Positions 41,932 to 51,380 of a stretch of 64,000 nucleotides of DNA are shown here, piece after piece. Source of the stretch: Chryseomicrobium palamuruense (GTDB lineage Bacteria; Bacillota; Bacilli; Bacillales_A; Planococcaceae); the NCBI RefSeq assembly GCF_042649045.1, contig NZ_JBHSEF010000008.1, forward strand, positions 1 through 64,000, in the 5' to 3' direction. Each line of letters begins with the position of its first letter. Position 1 is the first letter of the stretch. The notes under the pieces were generated by a model. The model was not told where the DNA came from. It worked only from the letters and a program-made list of their open reading frames with translations, and did no database searches. Made by a program: the position numbers and the translations under genes.

Positions 41932-42929
41932 TGACGAAGTTATTTGTACGAGAGCATCTTTTAACTATTCTATTTCCTATCGTCATTGCTGGTATGAGCT
42001 GTCTACTATTTTGGTTGGATGGATATGGTTCTGTTAATACGATGCTTTACGTTTTTATCGTAACCGTCGTGTTGACCGCAGTCCTTCATTTTTATCTGTA
42101 TTTACGAAAATACAAGTATTACCGGAGAATTACGACTCCACCAAAGGCAATGGAAGATATGCTTGAGAAACTTTATGCTTCTCCAGAACAATCAGCCGAA
42201 CAACACTATATGAAACAACTCTATAAACTGTATCAGCAAGAAGTTCAAAGTTTATACTCCGCTCAGAAAAGACATCTACAGTTTATGAACGGATGGGTTC
42301 ATCAGATGAAAACTCCGATTGCTGTTATCGAATTAATGATACAAGAGCAAGACCGAATTGATAGCCAATCGGTATCTGAGGAAATGGAACGCTTGAAACG
42401 AGCCTTGGAAGCTGTGTTAATGAACGCGCGACTCGATACGTTCGAAGAAGATCTTCGCATCGAACGCGTTCACCTTTCTGACATGGTGAAAGCCATTGTG
42501 AATGAAAACAAGCGTCTTTTCATTCGTAATCAACTATATCCACGTGTGGAAATCGATGAAACTGTGGAAGTGACGACGGACCGGAAATGGGTGCAGTTCA
42601 TCATTACGCAGTTTATCACGAATGCAGTGAAGTACTCATTTACCCCACAGTCTTCTATCTGGATCACGTCCGAACGGACACCAGGTCGAATCAGTCTGAC
42701 CGTAAAAGACGAAGGAATCGGTATCCCTAGTAGTGATATCAAACGTGTCACAAGGGCATTTTTTACGGGGGAGAATGGACGAAAAACAGGGGAATCGACA
42801 GGTATGGGCTTGTATATTGCCAATGAAGTGTGTGAACGATTGGGGCATAAGTTAGAAATTGAATCCGAACAACAAGTCGGAACATCTGTCACCATTCACT
42901 TTATTGAAGAACAGGAAGGGGAGTCATAA
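41931..42929 (+). CDS. Intramembrane-sensing histidine kinase (BceS-like)
   Basis: A 332-aa kinase with two helices joined by a very short outer loop (about 14-52), so it has no extracellular sensor. Kinases of this class respond to their ABC transporter rather than to the drug. The phospho-accepting His is in HQMKTPIAVIELM (about 124). The N box is ITNAVKYS, and the G boxes are DEGIGIP and GMGLYIANEVCERLGH. GTG at 41931 shares one base with the bceR stop. Confidence 0.93.
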   Translation: MTKLFVREHLLTILFPIVIAGMSCLLFWLDGYGSVNTMLYVFIVTVVLTAVLHFYLYLRKYKYYRRITTPPKAMEDMLEKLYASPEQSAEQHYMKQLYKLYQQEVQSLYSAQKRHLQFMNGWVHQMKTPIAVIELMIQEQDRIDSQSVSEEMERLKRALEAVLMNARLDTFEEDLRIERVHLSDMVKAIVNENKRLFIRNQLYPRVEIDETVEVTTDRKWVQFIITQFITNAVKYSFTPQSSIWITSERTPGRISLTVKDEGIGIPSSDIKRVTRAFFTGENGRKTGESTGMGLYIANEVCERLGHKLEIESEQQVGTSVTIHFIEEQEGES

Positions 42930-43702
42930 TGGCCATTGTAGAAGCAAGAAATATTTCCAAAATCTATGACGGCAAAGTGGCTCACCTCGCTATTAATCAA
43001 CTTTCTTTTGAAGTAGAACAAGGAGAGTTCCTCGCCATTATGGGTCCATCAGGATCAGGGAAAACCACATTGTTAAATATGCTATCGACCATCGACGAGC
43101 CGACCTCTGGCACCTTAACGATTGACGGAGTGGATCCGCAACAATTTACTGCCAAGCAAGCTGCATTGTTCCGAAGAGAACGTTTAGGCTTTGTCTTCCA
43201 AGATTTTAATTTGTTGCCTGCTTTGACAGTCGAAGAAAACATGGTCCTTCCGCTTACGCTTGCCAATTACCCAGTCGATGAAATGAAAGGACGACTCGAT
43301 CAACTTCTCTATGATTTACATTTAGAAGATGTTCGGAAAAAGCAGCCAACGGAACTGTCGGGAGGACAGGCACAGCGAACAGCGATCGGTCGAGCGCTGA
43401 TCCATCAGCCCAAACTGTTACTTGCTGATGAACCGACAGGAAATCTGGACTCCAAATCATCTAAAGATGTGCTTGAACTATTATCTGGAGTGAACAAAGA
43501 GCGACAAACGACCATTATTATGGTTACGCACGACCCCATTGCTGCTAGTTATTGTGACCGAGTTCTCTTTATTAAAGACGGAGAATACTTTAATGAAATA
43601 TATAAAGAAGACTTACGACAAACATTCTTCCAGCGTATCTTGAACGTCTTGTCGCTGCTAGGAGGAAATGTCAATGACCTTTCTACAGTTCGCTTATCGT
43701 AA
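42929..43702 (+). CDS. ABC transporter ATPase of the Bce module (BceA-like)
   Basis: A 257-aa ATPase of the MacB/LolD type. Walker A is GPSGSGKTTLLNM (about 35-47), the signature is LSGGQAQRTAIGRA (about 141-154) and Walker B is LLLADEPTGNLDS (about 160-172). It drives the BceB permease, which frees lipid-linked cell-wall precursors from peptide antibiotics and signals flux to the kinase. Its start overlaps the kinase stop by one base and its end overlaps bceB. Confidence 0.95.
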   Translation: MAIVEARNISKIYDGKVAHLAINQLSFEVEQGEFLAIMGPSGSGKTTLLNMLSTIDEPTSGTLTIDGVDPQQFTAKQAALFRRERLGFVFQDFNLLPALTVEENMVLPLTLANYPVDEMKGRLDQLLYDLHLEDVRKKQPTELSGGQAQRTAIGRALIHQPKLLLADEPTGNLDSKSSKDVLELLSGVNKERQTTIIMVTHDPIAASYCDRVLFIKDGEYFNEIYKEDLRQTFFQRILNVLSLLGGNVNDLSTVRLS

Positions 43703-45593
43703 TGTCATTCGCAATCGACGTGTCTATGCGGCATACTTCATGGCGAGCAGTTTTTCCGTTATGGTTTTTTTCATTTACTCCATGCTGTTATTTCATCCGT
43801 CGATTGAGAACCAGTTTATTCAAGAAATTGCCTTTCTCGGAATGGCCTTTGCAGATGTTGTCCTTGTTATTTTTACATTGTTCTTTTTACTCTATTCATT
43901 AAGTGCGTTTTTACAAGCTCGTTCAAAAGAGTTTGGCATTCTCCAACAGCTCGGAATGGACCGTGGACAATTACAAAAATTGGTTTTCGTAGAGACGATG
44001 ATCCTTGGGGTCATTGCACTAGGTGTCGGAATTTTTTTCGGTTACATCTTCACGAAGTTTTTCTTTATGATTGTCAAAGCCATGCTTCTTTTAGATGCCT
44101 TGCCACTCTATTTTAGTTTAGAGCCATTCCTTTTGACTGCACTTGTTTTTTTAACATTGTTTGCGTTGATTTCGTTTGCGGGTACCATGTTCATTCGTCA
44201 AAGTTCAATTGCGGACCTCGTTTCAGGAGGGACGCAACTTCGAGAAACGAGCACCTATTCCAAAGTAGGAGCCCTATCTGGTTTTGTCTTTTTATTTGTG
44301 AGTTATGCGCTCGTCATCTACTCTCTATTTGAAATGAATGTATGGATCTCCTCTGTGATTATTTTATGTGCGATATTTGGAAGCCACTTCTTTTTTAAAG
44401 ACAGTTTGCTTTCTGTGATCGTCAATCTACAGCGTTTTAAGAACGTGTACTGGCGCTCCACGCGCATCGTCACATTTTCGGATGCACTTGTTAAGATACG
44501 CGAGAATGCGCGCATGTTTTTTATCGTTACTATGGTCTCTACAGTCGCCATTATTTCAGTAGGTGTCGTCGCGTCATTAACAAGTTTTGCAAATCAGTAC
44601 AGAGAGAGTAACCCGATTAGTGTGTTATACGTAAGTAATCCGGACAATCCTTTTGAGCAGCAACACATCGATCAGTTGACACGTGATTTTTACGAACAAA
44701 ACTTGACGTACACACTTTTAACAGCGGAGATTGTCAAACAGACATCCGCTGCAACAAGAACGCCCATACAAATTTTAAGTGAGTCGGATGTCAATGCCAT
44801 TGCAGCTGCTTTAAAAGAACCTCTGGTCGACTTATCACCTGGAGAAGGGTTACGCTTTGGGAAATGGGTAGAACAAGGTAGGCAAGAGCTGATTCACTTA
44901 CGTGAAAATACTATTTATTTCCATGTAGAAAATGGTTATACGCATTTTCCGTTGCCAGCTTCAGCTTTTGATAGTCCAGCCTACGTTCTCTCCGATGAAG
45001 ATTTTGTGAAGATCGAGAATGCCTATCTGTATGGCAGTTGGGACGAAAGTGTATCGCGTGTATTTGCGTTTCATGTACCGGATTGGCTACGCACAGAAGA
45101 AATAGGTTTGACTCTGGATAGGGAAATCCTTCACTCGTATGAACAAGAGATATCCCTGCCGTATTATTTTGATAATCCGGGCCTCAATTATTCGTATATC
45201 AGTTCAACATTTTCTCTATTACTGGTGACAGGCTTGTTAGTAGCAGCCGTCCTTATTCTAGCAGCGGGAAGTTTTATTTACTTTAAGTTTTATACCAATT
45301 TAGAAGTCGATCGGCGTCAGTTTGAGGCACTACGACATATGGGTTTTACTAACGAAGAATTACGTTCGGTGGCAGACAAACAATTGCTTCCGCAATTTTT
45401 CTTACCTTGGGGACTCGCTATGCTGCATGCCACGTTTTCTTTCTTGTTCTTACAAGCGGTGTGGGTCGACATTGCAGCGATGTCCATTGCTATGGAGATG
45501 CTCGTCGTATTAGGTGCCTTTACGCTTATTCAATTTGTCTATTATTATTTGATTCGCTGGCGCTATTTTGCCCATCTGCAGCTACAATCCTAA
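43674..45593 (+). CDS. FtsX-like ABC permease of the Bce module (BceB-like)
   Basis: A 639-aa permease with ten helices. After helix 7 a large extracellular domain (about residues 310-520) is present, the part that in BceB-type proteins determines peptide specificity. FtsX-like regions lie around 55-190 (ARSKEFGILQQLGMDRGQL) and at the C-terminus (RRQFEALRHMGFTNEELRS). I chose ATG 43674 (MTFLQFAYRNVIRNRR), eight bases after AGGAGG; the ATG at 43668 is too close. Which antimicrobial peptide it handles (bacitracin, nisin or others) is not evident. Confidence 0.93.
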   Translation: MTFLQFAYRNVIRNRRVYAAYFMASSFSVMVFFIYSMLLFHPSIENQFIQEIAFLGMAFADVVLVIFTLFFLLYSLSAFLQARSKEFGILQQLGMDRGQLQKLVFVETMILGVIALGVGIFFGYIFTKFFFMIVKAMLLLDALPLYFSLEPFLLTALVFLTLFALISFAGTMFIRQSSIADLVSGGTQLRETSTYSKVGALSGFVFLFVSYALVIYSLFEMNVWISSVIILCAIFGSHFFFKDSLLSVIVNLQRFKNVYWRSTRIVTFSDALVKIRENARMFFIVTMVSTVAIISVGVVASLTSFANQYRESNPISVLYVSNPDNPFEQQHIDQLTRDFYEQNLTYTLLTAEIVKQTSAATRTPIQILSESDVNAIAAALKEPLVDLSPGEGLRFGKWVEQGRQELIHLRENTIYFHVENGYTHFPLPASAFDSPAYVLSDEDFVKIENAYLYGSWDESVSRVFAFHVPDWLRTEEIGLTLDREILHSYEQEISLPYYFDNPGLNYSYISSTFSLLLVTGLLVAAVLILAAGSFIYFKFYTNLEVDRRQFEALRHMGFTNEELRSVADKQLLPQFFLPWGLAMLHATFSFLFLQAVWVDIAAMSIAMEMLVVLGAFTLIQFVYYYLIRWRYFAHLQLQS

Positions 45594-45618
45594 AAGCTTT
45601 CTTCGGAAGGCTTTTTTT
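45592..45618 (+). terminator. Terminator of the Bce operon
   Basis: The stem AAAAGCTTTC/GAAGGCTTTT with a TTCG loop is followed by a T run directly after the bceB stop. Confidence 0.85.
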
Positions 45619-45627
45619 CTTTGCCAA

Positions 45628-45656
45628 TTGCTATTCGTCAGTATATTTAGTAAAAT
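45628..45656 (+). promoter_or_regulatory. Sigma-A promoter of lcfB
   Basis: A -35 TTGCTA (45628-45633) and -10 TAAAAT (45651-45656) are separated by 17 bases. Transcription would start near 45663, right before the FadR box. Confidence 0.65.
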
Positions 45657-45669
45657 GAAGTTAAATGAA

Positions 45670-45689
45670 ATGAATGACTATTCATTCAA
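45670..45689. promoter_or_regulatory. FadR operator upstream of lcfB
   Basis: ATGAATGACTATTCATTCAA matches the B. subtilis FadR (YsiA) consensus WTGAATGAMTANTCATTCAW at every position. It lies just after the likely transcription start, where binding would block lcfB expression until long-chain acyl-CoA releases the repressor. Confidence 0.85.
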
Positions 45690-45707
45690 TTTTGAAAGGG
45701 GTATTCG

Positions 45708-47255
45708 ATGAGTTTAGTTCAACGTGTTCAACAACAAGCGCAACACCATCCTACCAAAGCCGCTTTTTCGTTTATGGGAAAAGAAACGAGCTATGCCGAA
45801 TTTGAAGGCAGTGTAGCGAAGTTTGCAGGGGCATTAAAAGCTAGTGGAGTAAACAAGGGGGACAATGTGGCATTCCTGCTAGGGAATACACCACACTTTT
45901 TGATTTCCTTATACGCAACGATGCGTATCGGAGCAACTGCAGTACCTATTAACCCAATTTACACGCCAGATGAGATTTCTTACATCCTTAAAAACAGTGA
46001 TGCGAAAGTAGTCATTGCACTTGATCTCCTGTTGCCACTGGTCGAGCAAGCAGCTGGCGCATTTCCACAGGTATCAAATTACATCATTTGTGAAACGTCT
46101 CCAGAGACTCCAGAGAAATTACAAGCTTTACCGGATGCAGTAAAGCAAAAAGTGAAATCGTTTACATCGCTTCTTCAACGTGGGGAAATGATTCTACCGG
46201 TAGAAGTAGCACCCGATGATACAGCAGTCATTCTTTACACGTCTGGAACAACAGGTCATCCAAAAGGTGCGATGTTGACGTATGAAAATATCTATTCGAA
46301 TGCACGCGATGTAGCAGATTACTTACAATTTTCACCAGAAGACCGTGTGCTTGCAACGCTTCCTGTCTTCCACGTATTTGCTTTAACCGTAGTTGTCAAC
46401 GCACCTCTTGTGACAGGGGCAACGATTATTTTGGTTCCTAAATTCTCACCTGCGGATGTGTTTACTGCAGCGAAAGAACAACAAGCTACAGTATTTGCTG
46501 GTGTGCCAACGATGTACAATTTCTTATACCAGTTCCCGGATGGAAATCCGGAAGACTTTTCAACAGTGCGATTAGCCATTTCAGGTGGTGCTTCGTTACC
46601 AGTAGCGTTACTACATAATTTTGAAGAAAAATTCAATGTGCGTATCTCAGAAGGATATGGTTTATCCGAGGCCTCTCCAGTAACGTGTTTCAATCCGCTT
46701 GACCGCGACCGTAAAGCAGGTTCTATTGGCACATCCATCATTAATGTAGAAAACAAGATTGTCGATGAGCTTGGGGAAGACCTTCCTGTTGGCGAAGTGG
46801 GTGAATTAATTGTCCGCGGTCCGAACGTCATGAAAGGGTATTATAAGATGCCAGAAGAGACGGCGAATACCATTCGAGACGGTTGGTTGTACACTGGAGA
46901 CCTTGCGAAAAAAGATGAAGAAGGATACTTCTATATCGTCGACCGCAAAAAAGACATGATTATCGTGGGCGGATATAACGTCTACCCGCGTGAAGTCGAA
47001 GAAGTTCTGTTTGCGCACCCTGGTATTATGGAAGCTGCAGTTGTCGGCGCCCCAGATCCTAACTTTGGCGAGCAGGTTTTAGCATTTGTCGTGCTAAAAG
47101 ATGAGAAGCTAAGTACAGAAGAAATTCAAGAATTCTGTAAGGAAAAACTTGCAAAATACAAAGTCCCTACACGAATTGAAATTCTTGAGGAACTACCGAA
47201 AAATACAACAGGAAAAATCTTACGCCGTACACTCAAAGAGCAATCGGCGAAGTAA
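45708..47255 (+). CDS. lcfB: Long-chain fatty-acid--CoA ligase LcfB (YhfL)
   Basis: Activates fatty acids to acyl-CoA with ATP for beta-oxidation. The 515-aa adenylate-forming enzyme has motif A3 ILYTSGTTGHPKGAML (about 176-191), A5 GYGLSEASPVT (about 318-328), A7 GWLYTGDLAKKDEEGYFYIV and A8 DRKKDMIIVGGYNVYPREVE, with the catalytic Lys in the C-terminal PKNTTGKILRR (about 502). It is monocistronic between two terminators and has a consensus FadR operator in front, matching the regulation of lcfB in B. subtilis. Confidence 0.95.
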   Translation: MSLVQRVQQQAQHHPTKAAFSFMGKETSYAEFEGSVAKFAGALKASGVNKGDNVAFLLGNTPHFLISLYATMRIGATAVPINPIYTPDEISYILKNSDAKVVIALDLLLPLVEQAAGAFPQVSNYIICETSPETPEKLQALPDAVKQKVKSFTSLLQRGEMILPVEVAPDDTAVILYTSGTTGHPKGAMLTYENIYSNARDVADYLQFSPEDRVLATLPVFHVFALTVVVNAPLVTGATIILVPKFSPADVFTAAKEQQATVFAGVPTMYNFLYQFPDGNPEDFSTVRLAISGGASLPVALLHNFEEKFNVRISEGYGLSEASPVTCFNPLDRDRKAGSIGTSIINVENKIVDELGEDLPVGEVGELIVRGPNVMKGYYKMPEETANTIRDGWLYTGDLAKKDEEGYFYIVDRKKDMIIVGGYNVYPREVEEVLFAHPGIMEAAVVGAPDPNFGEQVLAFVVLKDEKLSTEEIQEFCKEKLAKYKVPTRIEILEELPKNTTGKILRRTLKEQSAK

Positions 47256-47258
47256 CTG

Positions 47259-47280
47259 AACCGGCCTAGTGCCGGTTTTT
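47259..47280 (+). terminator. Terminator of lcfB
   Basis: A 7-bp stem AACCGGC/GCCGGTT with a CTAGT loop and TTTTT tail. Confidence 0.8.
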
Positions 47281-47362
47281 GTGTTGAAGTGTTTGGATTT
47301 TTGTGACGATTCAAGTATACTAAAGAAGTATTTTGAGATACGAAGTAATAGGAGGATATGAA

Positions 47363-49339
47363 ATGGTGAAAACTAAATTAACCGCGAATGATCTTTTCGA
47401 TATTCATTCAGTTACAGCACCTGTCATCTCACCGGATGGGCAGCGCGTAGCCTACATAACAACTACAATTGATGAAAAGAAAAACACCTACTTCAGCAAA
47501 TTGTGGGTGACGCAGTCAAATGGCGCACAAAAATCTGTTGCTTGGACCACTGGAGAAGAACGTATTTCTAATGTGACATGGTCGCCATCTGGCAATCACC
47601 TGAGCTTCCTTTCTACACGTAATGAAAAAAATCAACTGTTTGTCTTATCTGCTCACGGTGGTGAAGCACAGAAGATAACATCACTTCCGTTTGGCGTTCA
47701 GTCTTACGAATGGGACCCATCGGAAACCAAACTATGGTTTACAGCCACTTACCATGAAGAACACGGATGGGAGGATGAAAAGAAAGACGACAAAAAAGAT
47801 GATTTTCCAAAGCCTTATATCGCCGGCAAAATGAAATACATCCAGGATGGCAATGGTCTCGTTAAACAGGACCGTTTCAATCAAATTGGTACGGTCAATA
47901 TTGATACAAAAGAAGTTTCGAAGTGGTCAGACACGTCTTTCTCTCAACATCTGCACACGATTTCGCCTGATGGGAAGAAATTTGTCGTCTCGGAACATCC
48001 GAAAGAAGATGATGACGTCTTTGAGAACACGCTGTACTTAGTAGATGTGGATTCGAAAGAACGTCAAGAACTAACACAGGAAAATGGTTCATATTACGGG
48101 GCAAGATTCTCACCAGATGGGAACTATATCGGCTTTATCGGATCACATCGTACCTATGAAAATGCGACACACGCAGACCTCTATGTCTATGCAATGGAGC
48201 AACAAGCTGTGCAAAACTTGACAGAGTCTGTCGATGCACCGGTAGGCGATTATGTGGTTGCAGATATTCAACAAGGCGCTTCAGCTCCTTCTCTTGTATG
48301 GACAGAGGAGAACCATGTTTATTTCCAAGTGTCTACACATGGAGATGTTCGTATCTATATGACGACACTCGAAGGCGAGATGTATCCTGTCACGCAAGAA
48401 GGGGAGCATGTATATGGCTACGACGTCTCAAAAGACGGAAAACATCTTGTCTTGACCGTCAGTTCACCTGTCTCACCAGGAGAGGTTTATACGCAGACAG
48501 TGGCCACGGGAGAACGTACACCGTTATCCGCTCACAACGCGGAGTTTCTCTCTACGAAGAACATCTATACACCTGAGCCCATTATTTTTGAAGGTCCAAA
48601 CGGATGGGAAGTGCATGGATGGATCATCCGACCGGAGGAAGCAAAGAACAAAAAAGTTCCACTCGTGACGAATATTCACGGTGGGCCACACGCGTTTTAT
48701 GCTAATACGTTCTTCCATGAAATGCAGCTCCTTGCAAATAAGGGGTACGGGGTTCTCTATATCAACCCTCGTGGTAGTCACAGTTATTCTCAGGAGTTTG
48801 TTGATGCAGTACGAGGCGATTACGGTGGGAATGATTACTTAGACATAATGGCGGCAGTGGATTATGCACTTGAGACATATGATTGGATTGATAAAGAACG
48901 TCTTGGTGTAACGGGTGGATCCTACGGTGGATTTATGACGAACTGGATTGTTGGACATACGGACCGTTTCAAAGCAGCCGTTACGCAACGATCTATCTCG
49001 AACTGGATCAGTTTCTACGGAGTTTCTGATATTGGCTTCTACTTCACAGAGTGGCAAATCCAAGGGGATATGAATGATGTTGAAAAATTATGGGATCACT
49101 CACCGCTAAAATATGCGAGTCAAGTCAATACACCACTTCTAATTCTGCATGGTGAAAATGACTTACGTTGTCCAATTGAACAAGCACAACAACTCTATAT
49201 CACTTTAAAGCGCATGGGTAAAGAAACAGAATTTGTTCGCTTCCCACAAGCAGATCACAACTTGTCTCGTACTGGTCTTCCCAACCTTCGAATCGAACGA
49301 CTCCATCAAATTACAGGATGGTTCGAACAATATCTATAA
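47363..49339 (+). CDS. S9-family prolyl oligopeptidase / acylaminoacyl peptidase (YuxL-like)
   Basis: A 658-aa cytosolic serine peptidase. The N-terminal part is a WD40-like beta-propeller (repeats such as VTWSPSGNHLSFLSTRNE and GARFSPDGNYIGFIGS). The C-terminal alpha/beta hydrolase has the nucleophile in GGSYGGFMTNWIVG (Ser near 510), Asp in LHGENDLRCP (about 592) and His in QADHNLSRTG (about 624). There is no signal peptide. I chose ATG 47363, seven bases after AGGAGG. It probably trims short or N-acylated peptides. It is monocistronic. Confidence 0.93.
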   Translation: MVKTKLTANDLFDIHSVTAPVISPDGQRVAYITTTIDEKKNTYFSKLWVTQSNGAQKSVAWTTGEERISNVTWSPSGNHLSFLSTRNEKNQLFVLSAHGGEAQKITSLPFGVQSYEWDPSETKLWFTATYHEEHGWEDEKKDDKKDDFPKPYIAGKMKYIQDGNGLVKQDRFNQIGTVNIDTKEVSKWSDTSFSQHLHTISPDGKKFVVSEHPKEDDDVFENTLYLVDVDSKERQELTQENGSYYGARFSPDGNYIGFIGSHRTYENATHADLYVYAMEQQAVQNLTESVDAPVGDYVVADIQQGASAPSLVWTEENHVYFQVSTHGDVRIYMTTLEGEMYPVTQEGEHVYGYDVSKDGKHLVLTVSSPVSPGEVYTQTVATGERTPLSAHNAEFLSTKNIYTPEPIIFEGPNGWEVHGWIIRPEEAKNKKVPLVTNIHGGPHAFYANTFFHEMQLLANKGYGVLYINPRGSHSYSQEFVDAVRGDYGGNDYLDIMAAVDYALETYDWIDKERLGVTGGSYGGFMTNWIVGHTDRFKAAVTQRSISNWISFYGVSDIGFYFTEWQIQGDMNDVEKLWDHSPLKYASQVNTPLLILHGENDLRCPIEQAQQLYITLKRMGKETEFVRFPQADHNLSRTGLPNLRIERLHQITGWFEQYL

Positions 49340-49342
49340 AAA

Positions 49343-49376
49343 AACAAGCCGGCTCATTGAGCTGGCTTGTTTTTTT
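49343..49376. terminator. Bidirectional terminator between two convergent genes
   Basis: A 13-bp stem AACAAGCCGGCTC/GAGCTGGCTTGTT with one wobble is flanked by A and T runs. Confidence 0.85.
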
Positions 49377-50151
49377 ATTTCCCTTTGAACAAAGGCTTTC
49401 GCTTTTCACTGAAGGCAAGTAAAGCTTCGACACGATCCTCAGTAGGAATCGTCAATTCATACGCTTTTCGTTCAATTGACAGGCCGGTCTGGAGGTCTGC
49501 ATTCATCCCATTTTTCACAGCGAATTTAGCTTGCTGCAACGCAATTGGTCCATTTGCTAAAATAGCTCCTGCAAAGGCTTCCGTATCCGCTATTAACTGG
49601 TCATCTGCTGTGACCTTTGTTAAAATGCCATACTGGTATGCTTCTTCCGCTGTCATTTTCTTAGCGGTCAAGATGAGTTCTAAAGCTTTTGATTCTCCAA
49701 TCAGACGTGGAAGACGCTGGGTCCCACCCGCGCCAGGAATGATAGCTAAACTCGTTTCTGTTAATCCCATAAAACTGCGTTTTGATGCAATTCGGAAATC
49801 ACATGTAAGTGCTAGTTCCATGCCGCCACCAAAAGCAAATCCATCCATCATGGCAATTGTCGGTTGTGGCAAATTTTCAATCGTCGTAAATACTTCACCA
49901 ATTTTATAAATATTTCGTTTCACTTGCTCCGTTGTGAGTGTTCTGCGTTCTTTCAAATCAGCGCCCACGCTGAATGCTCTTCCACCAGTCGCACTAAATA
50001 TGACCAGACGAATATCCGGATTGATGCGAATAGCATCTGCCACTTGCCCGAGTTCCAGCAACATATCGTAATTAAAGGCGTTCATTGCATCGGGTCGGTT
50101 CAACGTGACAACGGCTACATGATTCTTTTGTTCATATAAAATAGTTTCCAT
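49375..50151 (-). CDS. Enoyl-CoA hydratase
   Basis: Crotonase of 258 aa that adds water to 2-enoyl-CoA in fatty-acid or branched-chain acid breakdown. Oxyanion segments are AFSVGADLKER (about 61-71) and GFAFGGGMELALTCDFRIA. Both catalytic glutamates are present (GGGMELAL and TETSLAIIPGAGG), unlike in the YhaR-like protein at 23.3-24.1 kb, so this is a true hydratase by sequence. I set the start at ATG 50151, six bases after GGAGGG; the ATG two codons earlier touches the ribosome site. Confidence 0.9.
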   Translation of the reverse strand: METILYEQKNHVAVVTLNRPDAMNAFNYDMLLELGQVADAIRINPDIRLVIFSATGGRAFSVGADLKERRTLTTEQVKRNIYKIGEVFTTIENLPQPTIAMMDGFAFGGGMELALTCDFRIASKRSFMGLTETSLAIIPGAGGTQRLPRLIGESKALELILTAKKMTAEEAYQYGILTKVTADDQLIADTEAFAGAILANGPIALQQAKFAVKNGMNADLQTGLSIERKAYELTIPTEDRVEALLAFSEKRKPLFKGK

Positions 50152-50204
50152 ATCCATCCCTCCATATGTAGGGTATCACTTTCGAAACCGCCTGTCATCT
50201 GCAT

Positions 50205-50228
50205 AAAAAAGCCTCCCGCAGGGGAGGC
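50205..50228 (-). terminator. Terminator of the LCP-family gene
   Basis: The stem GCCTCCC/GGGAGGC is followed on the minus strand by six T, directly after the gene's stop. Confidence 0.85.
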
Positions 50229-50237
50229 ATAGGTGAA

Positions 50238-51293
50238 TTATTCGATGGAGTCATCTGAAGCATATTCGGAATCCCCAGATTGAGAGGAAGAGTCATCTTC
50301 AGATAAGTTTGAGTTACCAGGCTTTAATTCTAAGTGGACCTGAAGTAAGTCTTTCGTTTCTTCTAAGCTTTCTTCATCCAGCTGCCAGTAGTAAACGCCA
50401 GTTGACATGTCATCATAACCGCTTAATGTCAGGGTGTCTACTTGTGGCATACCGCTAGAGATGTAATTAAAGAATGATTTCATATCGTCAAAGGATAAAT
50501 CTGTCTTCATGTTGCTACCAATGGCATCAATAACATCGCCATACTTTGTAAACGAAGAAGCAGATGAAGCTTTATCTATTAGTGCTTCCAAAATCATTTG
50601 CTGACGTTTTCCGCGTTCAATATCGTTATCTAACATACGCGTACGAGCCAGTGCCAATGCTTCACGACCATCAAGTGTTTGACGGCCTTCTTTTAATTGA
50701 ATTGTATATTGGTCGTTTTCATCTTTTTCAAGACGATCGTAAGGGACATCTACTGTTACACCATCTAACGCATCAACAACGTCAATGAACGCAAAGAAGT
50801 TCATTTTGACATAATAATCAATTGGAATATCAAGAAGCTCTTCGACCGTTTCTATCGCTACACGTGTACCGCCGTTGGCATGCGCGTGTGTGATTTTATC
50901 GTTGTATCCAAGTTCTGGTACATACACGTATGAGTCACGGGGAATGCTTACTAATTTAATAGTTTTGTCTTTATTGTTAAGAGTTGCCACCATCAATGCA
51001 TCTGATCGACTGGATTCATCTCCGTAACCGCGGACTTCACTGTCATCAATTCCTACGAATAAAATGGATACATTATCGGTAAGAGGTTTTACTTCTTCTT
51101 CACGCAAGTCCGAACCTTTTGCCCGCGATTCAATCGCTTGATAACTCTTATTTGCGGCATTTTCCGCTTTTTTCGCTAAATAGACACCGTATGTCGTAAA
51201 AAGAATAGCGAATGATCCTACCAAAATTAATAGGGAATAGAGAATGGTCTTCTTTTTTGACCGTTTGGTTTTTTTAAATTGTGTTCGATTCAT
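50238..51293 (-). CDS. tagU: LytR-CpsA-Psr wall-polymer ligase (TagU/LytR-like)
   Basis: Transfers anionic polymers such as teichoic acid to peptidoglycan outside the cell. The 351-aa protein has a basic N-terminus, one membrane helix (about 17-40) and the LCP domain: LFVGIDDSEVRG, SRSDALMVATLN, LVSIPRDSYVYVPE (Arg that binds the lipid phosphate), KITHAHANGG and ALALARTRMLDNDIERGKRQ. A serine- and aspartate-rich tail follows. The start is ATG 51293, eight bases after AGGAGG. It lies beside yvyE, as in B. subtilis. Which LCP paralogue it is cannot be settled. Confidence 0.9.
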   Translation of the reverse strand: MNRTQFKKTKRSKKKTILYSLLILVGSFAILFTTYGVYLAKKAENAANKSYQAIESRAKGSDLREEEVKPLTDNVSILFVGIDDSEVRGYGDESSRSDALMVATLNNKDKTIKLVSIPRDSYVYVPELGYNDKITHAHANGGTRVAIETVEELLDIPIDYYVKMNFFAFIDVVDALDGVTVDVPYDRLEKDENDQYTIQLKEGRQTLDGREALALARTRMLDNDIERGKRQQMILEALIDKASSASSFTKYGDVIDAIGSNMKTDLSFDDMKSFFNYISSGMPQVDTLTLSGYDDMSTGVYYWQLDEESLEETKDLLQVHLELKPGNSNLSEDDSSSQSGDSEYASDDSIE

Positions 51294-51380
51294 CCTGAAC
51301 TCCTCCTGAAGAGTATCCATTTAACATCTATCAAAAGAAATAGATGCGCATTTCTCAAGTATACTACATTTAACAAGTAA

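Noticed and set aside
46319..46831. 170-codon minus-strand open frame opposite lcfB
   Set aside because: No ribosome site; lies within highly conserved adenylation motifs of LcfB on the other strand.
49367..49909. 180-codon plus-strand open frame opposite the enoyl-CoA hydratase
   Set aside because: It starts inside a terminator hairpin and is the mirror of a crotonase gene with all motifs intact.
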